Shown here piece after piece: positions 15,620-23,500 of a stretch of 64,000 nucleotides of DNA (its first letter is position 1; every line of letters starts with the position of its first letter). The stretch comes from DASZBR01 sp035943935 (GTDB taxonomy: Bacteria; Pseudomonadota; Gammaproteobacteria; DASZBR01), in assembly GCA_035943935.1 (NCBI GenBank), contig DASZBR010000020.1, positions 1-64,000 on the forward strand, written 5' to 3'. Position numbers and translations under genes: made by a program. A model generated the notes under the pieces. That model was not told the DNA's origin, did no database searches, and saw only the letters and a list, made by a program, of their open reading frames with translations.

Positions 15620-16378
15620 ATCAATAAATGGCGATTCGGGAAGTATTTGTCCACCGTCAACCACAATTGTTTCGCCTGTAATATATTTTGCTTCATCGGA
15701 CGCTAAAAATAATGCGGCGTAGGCGACATCTTCTGCTGTGCCGAATCGTCCCATGGGAATTGCACTCAGTAATGATTTAACAATTTCCGGTGGGCGATCA
15801 TCGAGTCCTTCGGTTGAAATATTACCCGGCTCAATACCGTTTACGGTAATACCCAAATGCGCATATTCCAATGCAGCGGTTTTAATTAAGCCATTCATGC
15901 CTGCTTTGCTTGCTGCATAATGTGCAAAGCCAGGTTGTGTCACTTTCGGACCCGTAATTGAAGAGGTAAAAACTATCCTGCCATATTTTTGTTTTTCCAT
16001 TATGGGTAGACAAGCTTTTATAATTAAAAAAGAGCCTTTTAAATTAGTATCACAGGTTTCATCCCAATCTGATTCGGACATGTCGCGTAATAATTTTGTA
16101 GGATAGATTCCGGCGTTTTGGCATAAGATATCTATCCGACCAAATTTAGCCAACGCCAATTGAGCTACTTTTTGCATGTCTTCGTTGCTTGTCATGTTGG
16201 CGACGACGGGAATAATATCCCCGCCAATTTCGTGCGCGACTTTCTCTAGATCAGTTTTGTTTCGGCCGGTGATAATTAATTTAGCGCCGTGTTCCGCAAA
16301 AATTTTTGCAATGCCTTTGCCGATGCCTTTACTGGCGCCTGTAATGATTGCAACTTTGTGGGTTAATCGTTTTTGCAT
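15611..16378 (-). CDS. Short-chain dehydrogenase/reductase (FabG/UcpA-like)
   Basis: 255 residues from the ATG at 16378, which has AGGA upstream. A longer in-frame extension to 16651 overlaps the divergent methyltransferase gene and has no family resemblance, so it is rejected. Contains the Rossmann TGASKGIGKG, NAG in LCQNAGIYP, catalytic Ser (TSSITG) and YAASK (YxxxK). It ends with GETIVVDGGQILPE, as in classical NAD(P)-dependent SDRs. Substrate unknown. Confidence 0.88.
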   Translation of the reverse strand: MQKRLTHKVAIITGASKGIGKGIAKIFAEHGAKLIITGRNKTDLEKVAHEIGGDIIPVVANMTSNEDMQKVAQLALAKFGRIDILCQNAGIYPTKLLRDMSESDWDETCDTNLKGSFLIIKACLPIMEKQKYGRIVFTSSITGPKVTQPGFAHYAASKAGMNGLIKTAALEYAHLGITVNGIEPGNISTEGLDDRPPEIVKSLLSAIPMGRFGTAEDVAYAALFLASDEAKYITGETIVVDGGQILPESPFIDLV

Positions 16379-16443
16379 GATGAATTCCTCAGCTTTATGA
16401 CTTATAGTAGCGGCAATTTTCGTGAGGATCCAGGAGGCATGTG

Positions 16444-17286
16444 ATGCTATTAGATAAAACCCTACTAAGAGATGAGCAATATAAAGATGCGAAGGGATAT
16501 CGCTCGCGACTAGCCTTGTTGGACTATGCGGTTGAAAAATACAATCTGTGGGAATGGACAGCAGGGCATTATGATTTTTCACAGGTGAAGACGGTGTTGG
16601 AAGTGGGTTGCGGAACCGGCGATTTTTGGAATAGCCTTCAGGCAAATCCACAGGCCTTTGATGAAATTCTGCTCACGGATTTTTCGGAAGGAATGCTGAA
16701 TACGGCGCGAGAAACATTAGCACACTCGCCATTCCACGAAAAAATAAAGTTTGAAGTCGCAGATGTAGAAGCGCTGAGTTATCCGGATAAAAAATTTGAT
16801 GTCGTGTTAGCGCATCTCATGTTGTATCACCCCAAGTCACCCAAGCAAGCATTAAGTGAAATTTCCAGAGTGCTGAAAAAAGAGGGGTGGGTGGGAATCA
16901 CGACATTTAATCTTCCTGTGCAACAACGAGAAATTTGGGTGTTAGCTAATAAAATTGATACCCGTTTTCCTGATTATGCGGTTACGATAGAAACCTTCGA
17001 TGAAAAAATCGCCGACAAATTACTTCCCGAATATTTTGCGCGCATATTGAAATATAACGATGAAGTGGTTGTCAAAGTGCCAAAAAGTGAAATTCTTGTG
17101 GATCTCATGCGCCATCATCCCGTCTCACAGATGCTGGAATTGAAAGAAGATTTTTTCACTGCCTTTCAAATAGAAGCTGAGAAAATTATTACGCGCGATG
17201 GATTTTTTAAAACAGTATTTACACCGACGTTGTATATTTGTAAAGGAAATGCGCACGAGGCTCACAAAGGTGCGATTAAACTATAA
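16444..17286 (+). CDS. Class I SAM-dependent methyltransferase
   Basis: 280 residues. ATG 16444 is chosen over the in-frame GTG at 16441 for its 6-bp spacing from AGGAGG (16432-16437). Motif I is VLEVGCGTGDFW, with an acidic residue in LLTDFSEGMLNTARE and the FDVVLAHLMLYH/RVLKKEGWVGITTF pattern of small-molecule methyltransferases (Methyltransf_11 type). A paralogue with a damaged motif I follows. Substrate unknown. Confidence 0.85.
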   Translation: MLLDKTLLRDEQYKDAKGYRSRLALLDYAVEKYNLWEWTAGHYDFSQVKTVLEVGCGTGDFWNSLQANPQAFDEILLTDFSEGMLNTARETLAHSPFHEKIKFEVADVEALSYPDKKFDVVLAHLMLYHPKSPKQALSEISRVLKKEGWVGITTFNLPVQQREIWVLANKIDTRFPDYAVTIETFDEKIADKLLPEYFARILKYNDEVVVKVPKSEILVDLMRHHPVSQMLELKEDFFTAFQIEAEKIITRDGFFKTVFTPTLYICKGNAHEAHKGAIKL

Positions 17287-17328
17287 AGTAGTTTGTTTAT
17301 CACTGTATAACTGTCAAAGGAGATCTTC

Positions 17329-18111
17329 ATGGTGTCAGAACTAACGCATTATCGTGCGCGTGCAAAGTTTTTAAATTATATGGTCGGTAAGTTCAATTTT
17401 TGGGATTGGGTTGTGGGTTGTTATGATTTCTCTCGAGCCAAATCGATTTTGGACGTTAATTGTACGACGGGTGATTTCTGGACACATGTTCACGGCAATC
17501 TTCCTTTGCTTGAAAAAGTTACACTAACGGATACGTCTGAGGAAATGTTGAGTGCTGCACGAGAGACGCTCGCTAATTCTCCCTTATTCACCAAAATGAA
17601 TTTTGAATTAGCTGAGGCAGCAGCGCTGACGTATGCGGATCAATCATTTGATGTTGTAGTGACGCATGATTTGATGTTGCGTGTCCATAAATCAATACCC
17701 CAATCGATACAAGCAATGGCAAGAGTATTACGAAAAGAAGGGTGGGCGGGTATTATTACGCTGAACATGCGATCGGTGCGCGAAATTCTCGGTTTAGCGA
17801 ATAAAATTGATTCACGTTTTCCGGCGCGTTCCGTCGTACTGGAACAATTTGATGAAATTATTGCGGATAAACTATTGCCGAAATATTTCAATCGTATACA
17901 AAAGTACAGTGATGAAGCCATCATGAGAATTACTGACAGTGAAGTGATTATGGGTTTTATTCGGACACATCCGGTGTCATTGTCGTTAGGATTAAAAGAA
18001 GATTTCTTTACGACTTTTAAAGGTGCTATCGATAATATTATTGCGCAGAAGGGATTTCTTGAAACGGCTATTACGCCGACATTGTATATCTGTAAGGGAA
18101 CAGTGAAGTGA
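17329..18111 (+). CDS. Methyltransferase-like paralogue with degenerate SAM motif
   Basis: 260 residues, colinear with the preceding methyltransferase (shared WxWxxGxYDFS, DFW, HPVS.. LKEDFFT, TPTLYICKG). Motif I GCGTG has become NCTTG (ILDVNCTTGDFW), so the glycine-rich loop that holds SAM is lost and the motif II region is altered. It may be catalytically dead or act as a partner of the intact copy. Start ATG 17329 follows AAGGAGA. It overlaps the next gene by 4 bp. Confidence 0.75.
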   Translation: MVSELTHYRARAKFLNYMVGKFNFWDWVVGCYDFSRAKSILDVNCTTGDFWTHVHGNLPLLEKVTLTDTSEEMLSAARETLANSPLFTKMNFELAEAAALTYADQSFDVVVTHDLMLRVHKSIPQSIQAMARVLRKEGWAGIITLNMRSVREILGLANKIDSRFPARSVVLEQFDEIIADKLLPKYFNRIQKYSDEAIMRITDSEVIMGFIRTHPVSLSLGLKEDFFTTFKGAIDNIIAQKGFLETAITPTLYICKGTVK

Positions 18112-18869
18112 AAGCCCTAAGGGGTCTTTGGTTTACAATCATAAGTATTATATTGACTTATTATGTTGCTGTTTTAGCGCATGAATACGGTCACGGAACC
18201 ATGGCGTGGATTTTCGGTTATAAAACCTCACCGTTTGATATTCAATATGGCAGTTGGTATTTAGTGCCTGTCGATGAAGCGGTAAATTATCCCGCGTTAC
18301 TTTCTGCAGGTCATGGTGTTCAAGCGGGATTGATTGGTATTGCGGGAATTACAACGACTTTTCTATTATTTTTAATGTCCCTATTTAGCTTAAGCAAGTC
18401 AGTGATACAAAAAAATTCTTTTTTATTAAGCTTCTTTTTTTGGTTAGCGGCAATAAATCTCATGGAAATGTTTTCCTATCTTAACCGGAGTTTTTTGATG
18501 GACGGTGATATGGGGAGATTTGTTCACGGGCTTAATATTTCGCCGTTATGGGTTTTTATTCCCGGTAGTATTATTGTCTGCTTGAGTCTGTATAGATTTT
18601 ATAAAGTAGAAATTATTAAGCTATTTAAATTTTTGCCGATTCAAACAAAAATTATGCAGCGCATTGTTTTATGGCTGACGTTTTGGCAGTTGCCGTTGTC
18701 TGTGATGTTTTATTGGGCAGGTTCAGGTGCTGTCGATCCAGGTTGGAGTTTAGTGTCTAATACCGCTCATGGTATTTCTTTAGCTATTATTATTTTTATT
18801 CTTATTATATGTCATTCCGGCTACCGTATTTTTTACGGTAGTCCAGAAAATTACCTTGATAAAGATTGA
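18108..18869 (+). CDS. Integral membrane protein with HExxH motif (M50-like)
   Basis: 253 residues, GTG start overlapping the previous stop. About six membrane segments. The first contains H25-E-Y-G-H29, the zinc-protease HExxH motif placed within a membrane helix as in site-2 (M50) proteases. A clear NPDG-type third-ligand motif is not evident, so activity is uncertain. It could be a regulatory intramembrane protease or a non-enzymatic relative. A copy of the ACCGTA palindrome lies inside its 3' end. Confidence 0.6.
   Translation: MKALRGLWFTIISIILTYYVAVLAHEYGHGTMAWIFGYKTSPFDIQYGSWYLVPVDEAVNYPALLSAGHGVQAGLIGIAGITTTFLLFLMSLFSLSKSVIQKNSFLLSFFFWLAAINLMEMFSYLNRSFLMDGDMGRFVHGLNISPLWVFIPGSIIVCLSLYRFYKVEIIKLFKFLPIQTKIMQRIVLWLTFWQLPLSVMFYWAGSGAVDPGWSLVSNTAHGISLAIIIFILIICHSGYRIFYGSPENYLDKD
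18823..18839. promoter_or_regulatory. ACCGTA-N5-TACGGT palindrome, copy 3 (before SDR-SnoaL-AKR operon)
   Basis: ACCGTA-TTTTT-TACGGT, extended to 8-bp arms (CTACCGTA/TACGGTAG, 18821-18841). It lies within the last codons of the membrane protein gene. Its centre is 44 bp before TATACT (18875-18880), a good -10 for the SDR gene starting at 18913. Confidence 0.6.
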
Positions 18870-18912
18870 TCGGTTATACTTTTAGCAGGTGAATTGAATA
18901 TGGAGTAGCAGT

Positions 18913-19686
18913 ATGTCAACGCTTGCAGGAAAAACAATCGTGATCACGGGTGGGTCAAGAGGCATTGGTCAGGCAATTGGAGAGCGCTGTAAAAAAGCAG
19001 GCGCTACTATTTTTACGGATATCGATGTAACTGATGCGAATACCATTAAATCCTCAGTAGAAAAAGCGGTTAAGCAATATGGCGGTATTGATATTCTGGT
19101 TAATAACATCAGTACTTTTTGTTTTACGGATACGCTCAATACCCCACAAGATAAATTTGATTTATTATTTTCATCCAATGTGCGCGCGACATTTTTAATG
19201 TCACAAGCCTGTTTGCCTTACTTACAAAAAACGTCAAATCCACATATTATTACTCTATCTCCGCCATTAGATATGAATGCAAAATGGTTTAAGAGCCATC
19301 TGGTTTTTACGATGTCTAAATATGGCATGAGTATGTGTACGTTAGGAATGGCGGCTGAATTTCGAGAAGCGGGTGTTGCAGTGAATTCTTTATGGCCGCT
19401 GACTACCATTGCGACAAGCACAATTCAAGATCATTGCGCGCCTGAAGTGTATGCGGCCAGTCGATGGCCAACGATTATGGCTGATGCGGCGTATGAGATC
19501 ATGCAAAAAAATGCGCGAGAATGTACAGGCAATTTTTTTATTGATGAGGAGTTATTGCGAGAAAGTGGCGTCACAGATTTTACGCATTATGCGGTGGATG
19601 CTAAAGTTCCGTTGATGCAAGATTTGTTTATCCCAGAAAAAAGTATAAAGGGTGAGAGTGCTGAATTAACGTGGAGGAAGCTATGA
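18913..19686 (+). CDS. HSDL2-like short-chain dehydrogenase with Tyr-to-Phe change at the active site
   Basis: 257 residues. TGGSRGIGQ (Rossmann), NNIS and the distinctive block SPPLDMNAKWFKSH..SKYGMSM..GMAAEF plus SRWPTIMADAAYEI..CTGNFFIDEELLRESGVTDF match the N-terminal domain of HSDL2-type dehydrogenases. In that family the catalytic stretch is YT(I/M)(A/S)K; here it reads FTMSK, so the catalytic tyrosine is Phe. It overlaps the next gene by 4 bp and probably heads a three-gene operon. Confidence 0.82.
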   Translation: MSTLAGKTIVITGGSRGIGQAIGERCKKAGATIFTDIDVTDANTIKSSVEKAVKQYGGIDILVNNISTFCFTDTLNTPQDKFDLLFSSNVRATFLMSQACLPYLQKTSNPHIITLSPPLDMNAKWFKSHLVFTMSKYGMSMCTLGMAAEFREAGVAVNSLWPLTTIATSTIQDHCAPEVYAASRWPTIMADAAYEIMQKNARECTGNFFIDEELLRESGVTDFTHYAVDAKVPLMQDLFIPEKSIKGESAELTWRKL

Positions 19687-20057
19687 CAATTGACAGAAAC
19701 AAAGCATGGGAATTTGCACATGAATGGCTAGAGGCATGGAACAAGCATGATATTGATTTAATTATGAAGCACTATGATGATTCTATCGAATTTTGTTCAC
19801 CCATAGTACAGAAAATTTTGGGAGAACCGAAGGGCGTGGTATTAGGAATTAAAAATCTGCGTGATTATTTTACACGACAATTGAAAAATTTTTCAACCTT
19901 GCATTTTCAATTATTAGATGTTTTTACGTCGCCACAAAGTATTGTTTTATATTATAAAATTAATCGTGGATTATTAGCGGCAGAAGTGATGTTGCTCAAT
20001 GCGGATATGAAGGCTGTAAAAGTTTATGCAAATTATGATAAAAATGAGGTGGGGTAA
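19683..20057 (+). CDS. SnoaL/NTF2-like small protein
   Basis: 124 residues. ATG 19683 overlaps the SDR stop (ATGA) and has GGAGG upstream. AHEWLEAWNKHDIDLIMKHYDDSIEFCSP and LGIKNLRDYFTRQL are the usual start of SnoaL-like/NTF2-fold proteins, which include polyketide cyclases, isomerases and hydratases. The catalytic residues vary too much to assign a reaction. It is translationally coupled to its neighbours. Confidence 0.75.
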   Translation: MTIDRNKAWEFAHEWLEAWNKHDIDLIMKHYDDSIEFCSPIVQKILGEPKGVVLGIKNLRDYFTRQLKNFSTLHFQLLDVFTSPQSIVLYYKINRGLLAAEVMLLNADMKAVKVYANYDKNEVG

Positions 20058-21050
20058 ATGTTGGAACAACGACGTATAGGCAAAAATGGCCCACTGGTTT
20101 CTTCCATTGGATTAGGCTGTATGGGAATGTCGATTGGGTATGGTCCCGGTAATGATGCGGAATCGATTAAAGTCATTCATCGCGCCATTGATTTGGGTGT
20201 TACTTTATTGGATACCGCCGATGCCTATGGTTGGGGACACAATGAAGAATTAATTGGAAAAGCGATTCAATCACATCGTTATAAATTAATTTTGACTACA
20301 AAAATGGGATTTGCAAAAAGTGAAGGTGGGGCGGATGCGTTAGGGTATTATCTCAACGGCAAGCCGGAATATATCAAAACCGCCTGTGAAGCAAGTTTAA
20401 AAAGATTAAAAACAGATGTGATTGATTTATATTATTTACATCGAGTGGATCCGACGACGCCCATCGAGGATTCTATGGGTGCAATGGCAGATTTAATGAA
20501 AGCCGGCAAAATTCGTCATGTCGGAATTTCTGAAGTGAAACCCAACACAATTCGTCGCGCTGTGAGTGTGTGTCCTATTACTGCTGTACAAACTGAGTTT
20601 TCATTATGGGAGAGAAATCCGCAGAAAGAAATTATTCCCGTGTGTCAGGAATTGGGAATTGGATTTGTTGCGTACAGTCCATTAGGTCGAGGATTTTTAA
20701 CCGGGACAGTAACGGATATGAATAAATTGTCACCAGATGACTTCAGGCGAATTTTACCGCGTTTCCAAGATCAAAACTTTGAGGCTAATAAAAAGCTTAT
20801 TGCAGAATTTAAAGGGATTGCAGAGTCAAAGAAAATTACCATGGGACAATTAGCGCTGGCATGGGTATTAGCACAACCTGAAAATATTGTTCCTATTCCC
20901 GGTACAAAACGCATCGCGTATTTAGAAGAGAATGTTGCTGCAGTAAATGTACATTTGTCTCAAGAAGAATTAGGTGTACTCAATCAATTATTTCCCATCA
21001 ATTCCGCCAAAGGTAATAAATATCCTGAGGCGTTTGAAACAGAAGCGTAA
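20058..21050 (+). CDS. Aldo/keto reductase
   Basis: 330 residues, ATG directly after the previous stop. The catalytic tetrad is visible: Asp in LLDTADAYG, Tyr in AYGWGHNE, Lys in TTKMGF and His in YYLHR. The GLGCMGMS start and ending ..NIVPIPGTKRIAYLEEN belong to the AKR13/YakC-type reductases, NADPH-dependent and acting on aldehydes or ketones. Last gene of the SDR-SnoaL-AKR operon. A paralogue lies at 22472-23473. Confidence 0.92.
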   Translation: MLEQRRIGKNGPLVSSIGLGCMGMSIGYGPGNDAESIKVIHRAIDLGVTLLDTADAYGWGHNEELIGKAIQSHRYKLILTTKMGFAKSEGGADALGYYLNGKPEYIKTACEASLKRLKTDVIDLYYLHRVDPTTPIEDSMGAMADLMKAGKIRHVGISEVKPNTIRRAVSVCPITAVQTEFSLWERNPQKEIIPVCQELGIGFVAYSPLGRGFLTGTVTDMNKLSPDDFRRILPRFQDQNFEANKKLIAEFKGIAESKKITMGQLALAWVLAQPENIVPIPGTKRIAYLEENVAAVNVHLSQEELGVLNQLFPINSAKGNKYPEAFETEA

Positions 21051-21054
21051 AACT

Positions 21055-21071
21055 ACCGTATTTTATACGGT
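21055..21071. promoter_or_regulatory. ACCGTA-N5-TACGGT palindrome, copy 4 (upstream of ankyrin gene)
   Basis: ACCGTA-TTTTA-TACGGT with 8-bp extended arms (21053-21073), four bases after the reductase stop. No T-run follows, so it is a poor terminator. It lies upstream of the PmrA-like box of the ankyrin gene. Confidence 0.6.
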
Positions 21072-21103
21072 AGTACGGAAAATATTATTTAAAATTTTCA
21101 AGA

Positions 21104-21136
21104 TTTAATATTTCCTTAAGGTTTGAATCGTAGACT
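21104..21136 (+). promoter_or_regulatory. PmrA-like tandem box and -10 of the ankyrin gene
   Basis: TTTAA (21104-21108), six bases, CTTAA (21115-21119) and, 11 bases on, TAGACT (21131-21136). The 16-base core TTTCCTTAAGGTTTGA is identical to that before the luxR pair (12243-12258). The shared block and equal spacing to the -10 indicate a common activator, PmrA being the obvious candidate. Confidence 0.6.
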
Positions 21137-21175
21137 GGTTCCTCACAGATGTATCACTTGATGAGGAGTCTAACC

Positions 21176-22471
21176 ATGGAACAAGAAGGCATAGAATTAT
21201 CCGTGCTTAATTCTGGCAATCGATTCACTGAAATTGATGCTGCCATTGAACAAGTAGCTCAAGCAATCCCCGGCGCCAATAAAATCTTAATAGGATTATT
21301 TAAAAAGGCCCTCGAGTTAAAATTAGGTGAAGATGTTTCCCGAAAATGTTTAGCCGCAATTGAAGAATATTTTACCGATAGTGATATTAATGAGTTTTAC
21401 AGTAGTAAAAATGATCAAGAATTTTTAATGGTCAATATTCTGAAAATACTGCCTTGTTTTAAGGAATTTGAGAGATTAAATGGCTTGGCGAAAAAGCATA
21501 CAACTTCTTCGTGGCCCAGACGATTTTTTGAAAAAACGCCAGTCGATCCTAAAAAAGAAATTACGCGACAATTTCATCTTCTATTAGAAACGGGTGATAA
21601 AGCGCAAATTGCTGCTTTTATAAAGGGTCATGCTGTCGATCTAGATGCAGAAAATGAAAGAGGGGAAACATCGTTAGATGTAGCGGTAAGATTAAGAAAC
21701 TTTAAATTGGTAATTTTTATAGGACAACAAGGTGCATTAAAGCTCAGTACAGACAGTAAATTCGCGATGACGGAATGGATTTATGAAACAGTTCACGGTA
21801 ATGTTGCCGCTGTTAAAGAAATATTAAACGATGCCAGTTGGAGTCCTGCTACATTACTTATTCTTGGGATGGCTGAAAAGAAATTGGCGTACGTCAAAGT
21901 GGCTGTCGAAAAAGCGGGAGCAGATGTTAATAACGTTGTTGAAAATGGAGTAACTCCGCTTGTTTTTGCCATCGGACAAAATACAGATATCGCTATTGTT
22001 CAGTATTTATTAGATGCGGGAGCGCGTGTTAATCACGCTGAAGGATTCTTTGGAATGACGCCGCTTCATTTGGCAGTACATCAAGGTTTGGTTGAGTGCG
22101 CAAAATTGTTGCTCGAGCGTGGCGCAAATCTAAATGTTCTCGACAAAAAAGAAAGTGCGCCGATTGATTTAGTGCGTGATCGCACTTCGCCTATGTTTGA
22201 CTTATTAATTGAAAAGGGTGCGAAGTGGCCGACTGATCGTCATCTTGCTTTTTTAGTGATGACTGCGCGGATGCTTAAGGAAGTTGTACCTGAAGAAGGA
22301 GAAAATGCGCATATGGAAGCGTTGCTTCATGCAACGTATGACAAGCCAACACTGACGCTCGAAGATCTTCCTGAACAACCTCCACGTGAATTAATGGAGG
22401 CTTTTGAAAACTTGCTCAGCGGTTATCAGTCGGTTGTTAAAGAATTTGTTAAAGGATTTGGCAAGAAATAA
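21176..22471 (+). CDS. Ankyrin-repeat protein, candidate secreted effector
   Basis: 431 residues from ATG 21176, preceded by GAGGAG at 7 bp; the in-frame ATG at 21149 lacks such a site. Ankyrin repeats run from about residue 150 to 350, the clearest being NGVTPLVFAIGQNTDIAIVQYLLDAGARVN and GMTPLHLAVHQGLVECAKLLLERGANLN. The N-terminal ~130 residues are helical and unrecognised; the C-terminus is acidic. The PmrA-like promoter makes this the best effector candidate in the window. It ends at the base adjoining the convergent reductase. Confidence 0.8.
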   Translation: MEQEGIELSVLNSGNRFTEIDAAIEQVAQAIPGANKILIGLFKKALELKLGEDVSRKCLAAIEEYFTDSDINEFYSSKNDQEFLMVNILKILPCFKEFERLNGLAKKHTTSSWPRRFFEKTPVDPKKEITRQFHLLLETGDKAQIAAFIKGHAVDLDAENERGETSLDVAVRLRNFKLVIFIGQQGALKLSTDSKFAMTEWIYETVHGNVAAVKEILNDASWSPATLLILGMAEKKLAYVKVAVEKAGADVNNVVENGVTPLVFAIGQNTDIAIVQYLLDAGARVNHAEGFFGMTPLHLAVHQGLVECAKLLLERGANLNVLDKKESAPIDLVRDRTSPMFDLLIEKGAKWPTDRHLAFLVMTARMLKEVVPEEGENAHMEALLHATYDKPTLTLEDLPEQPPRELMEAFENLLSGYQSVVKEFVKGFGKK

Positions 22472-23473
22472 TCACTCTTCCAGCTTATACGCCTTCATCG
22501 CCGCATCAGTATATCTCGACTGGTGCGGCGCATGTTCTGTCGAAATTTTATTTAAATAATTAATATCATCTGCCGTTAAATTAATTTCAGTGGCTTTAAG
22601 ATTTTCTATTAATCTCGATGGCGTTTTTGTGCCAAACAGGGGAACAATAAATTTTTCTTTTGCTAATAACCAAGCAAGAGCAAGTTGCGCAGGCGTACAA
22701 TTTTTTTGTTTCGCTAACACTTCAATTAATTCGACGAGTTTTAAATTACCGTCAATATTTTGTTCGGCAAAGCGGGGCAGTGTGCGACGAAAATCGGATT
22801 TTTCTAAATTCGCCGGATTTTTAATGGCGCCCGTTAAAAAGCCTCGGCCCAATGGACTGTACGGAACAAAACCAATATTTAAAGATTTACAGGTTTCTAA
22901 TACGTCGTTGTATTCGACGGTTCGTGTCCATAACGAATATTCTGATTGAATAGCCGTAATGGGATGAATTTTGTGGGCTCTTTTTATAGTTTCTGCATCG
23001 ACTTCGGATAAGCCAATATGTCTAATCTTTTTTTGTTCAACTAATTTAGCGAGTGCTTCAACGGTAACTTCTATTGGAGTCTCAGGATTTCGTCGATGAA
23101 TATAAAACAAATCAATTATATCGATATCTAGTCGTTTTAAACTTTCATCACAGCATTTCGTAATATAATCAGGCGTGTTGTCTATGCCGCGTGCGGTCGG
23201 ATCTTCTTTGCGACGAATAATGCCGCATTTTGTCGCAAGCGTAATTTTATCTCGAAATGGCTTAATGGCTTCGCCGACGAGTTTTTCATTTTCGCCATAG
23301 GCATACATGTCAGCAGTATCAAATAAAGTAATGCCGTTTTCATAGGCGGTGTGTATAACGCCGATGGCTTTTTCTTTCGGGAGGGGCTCGCCGTAAAATT
23401 CAGAAAGTCCCATGCAGCCATAGCCGAGGGCGGAAGTGGTCAGTTTGCCTAAGTGGCGGGTGGGTAGGGTCAT
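22472..23473 (-). CDS. Aldo/keto reductase (second copy)
   Basis: 333 residues with the same architecture as the reductase at 20058: Asp and Tyr in FDTADMYAYGENE, Lys in ATKCG and His in FYIHRR. LGYGCMGLSEFYG and VPLFGTKTPSRLIENL flank the barrel. It is monocistronic, convergent with the ankyrin gene with no bases between. Substrate unknown; detoxification of aldehydes is a common role. Confidence 0.92.
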   Translation of the reverse strand: MTLPTRHLGKLTTSALGYGCMGLSEFYGEPLPKEKAIGVIHTAYENGITLFDTADMYAYGENEKLVGEAIKPFRDKITLATKCGIIRRKEDPTARGIDNTPDYITKCCDESLKRLDIDIIDLFYIHRRNPETPIEVTVEALAKLVEQKKIRHIGLSEVDAETIKRAHKIHPITAIQSEYSLWTRTVEYNDVLETCKSLNIGFVPYSPLGRGFLTGAIKNPANLEKSDFRRTLPRFAEQNIDGNLKLVELIEVLAKQKNCTPAQLALAWLLAKEKFIVPLFGTKTPSRLIENLKATEINLTADDINYLNKISTEHAPHQSRYTDAAMKAYKLEE

Positions 23474-23500
23474 GGTTTTTTTTCCTGAGGTTACAAAAAA

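Noticed and set aside
16379..16651. 91-residue N-terminal extension of the SDR
   Set aside because: It overlaps the divergent methyltransferase gene, and the SDR fold begins at the ATG at 16378, which has its own ribosome site.
12218..21073. Reading the ACCGTA-N5-TACGGT palindromes as terminators
   Set aside because: Copy 1 lies between divergent genes, copy 3 within a coding end, and only copy 2 is followed by a T-run. Constant arm and spacer lengths suit a protein-binding site better.
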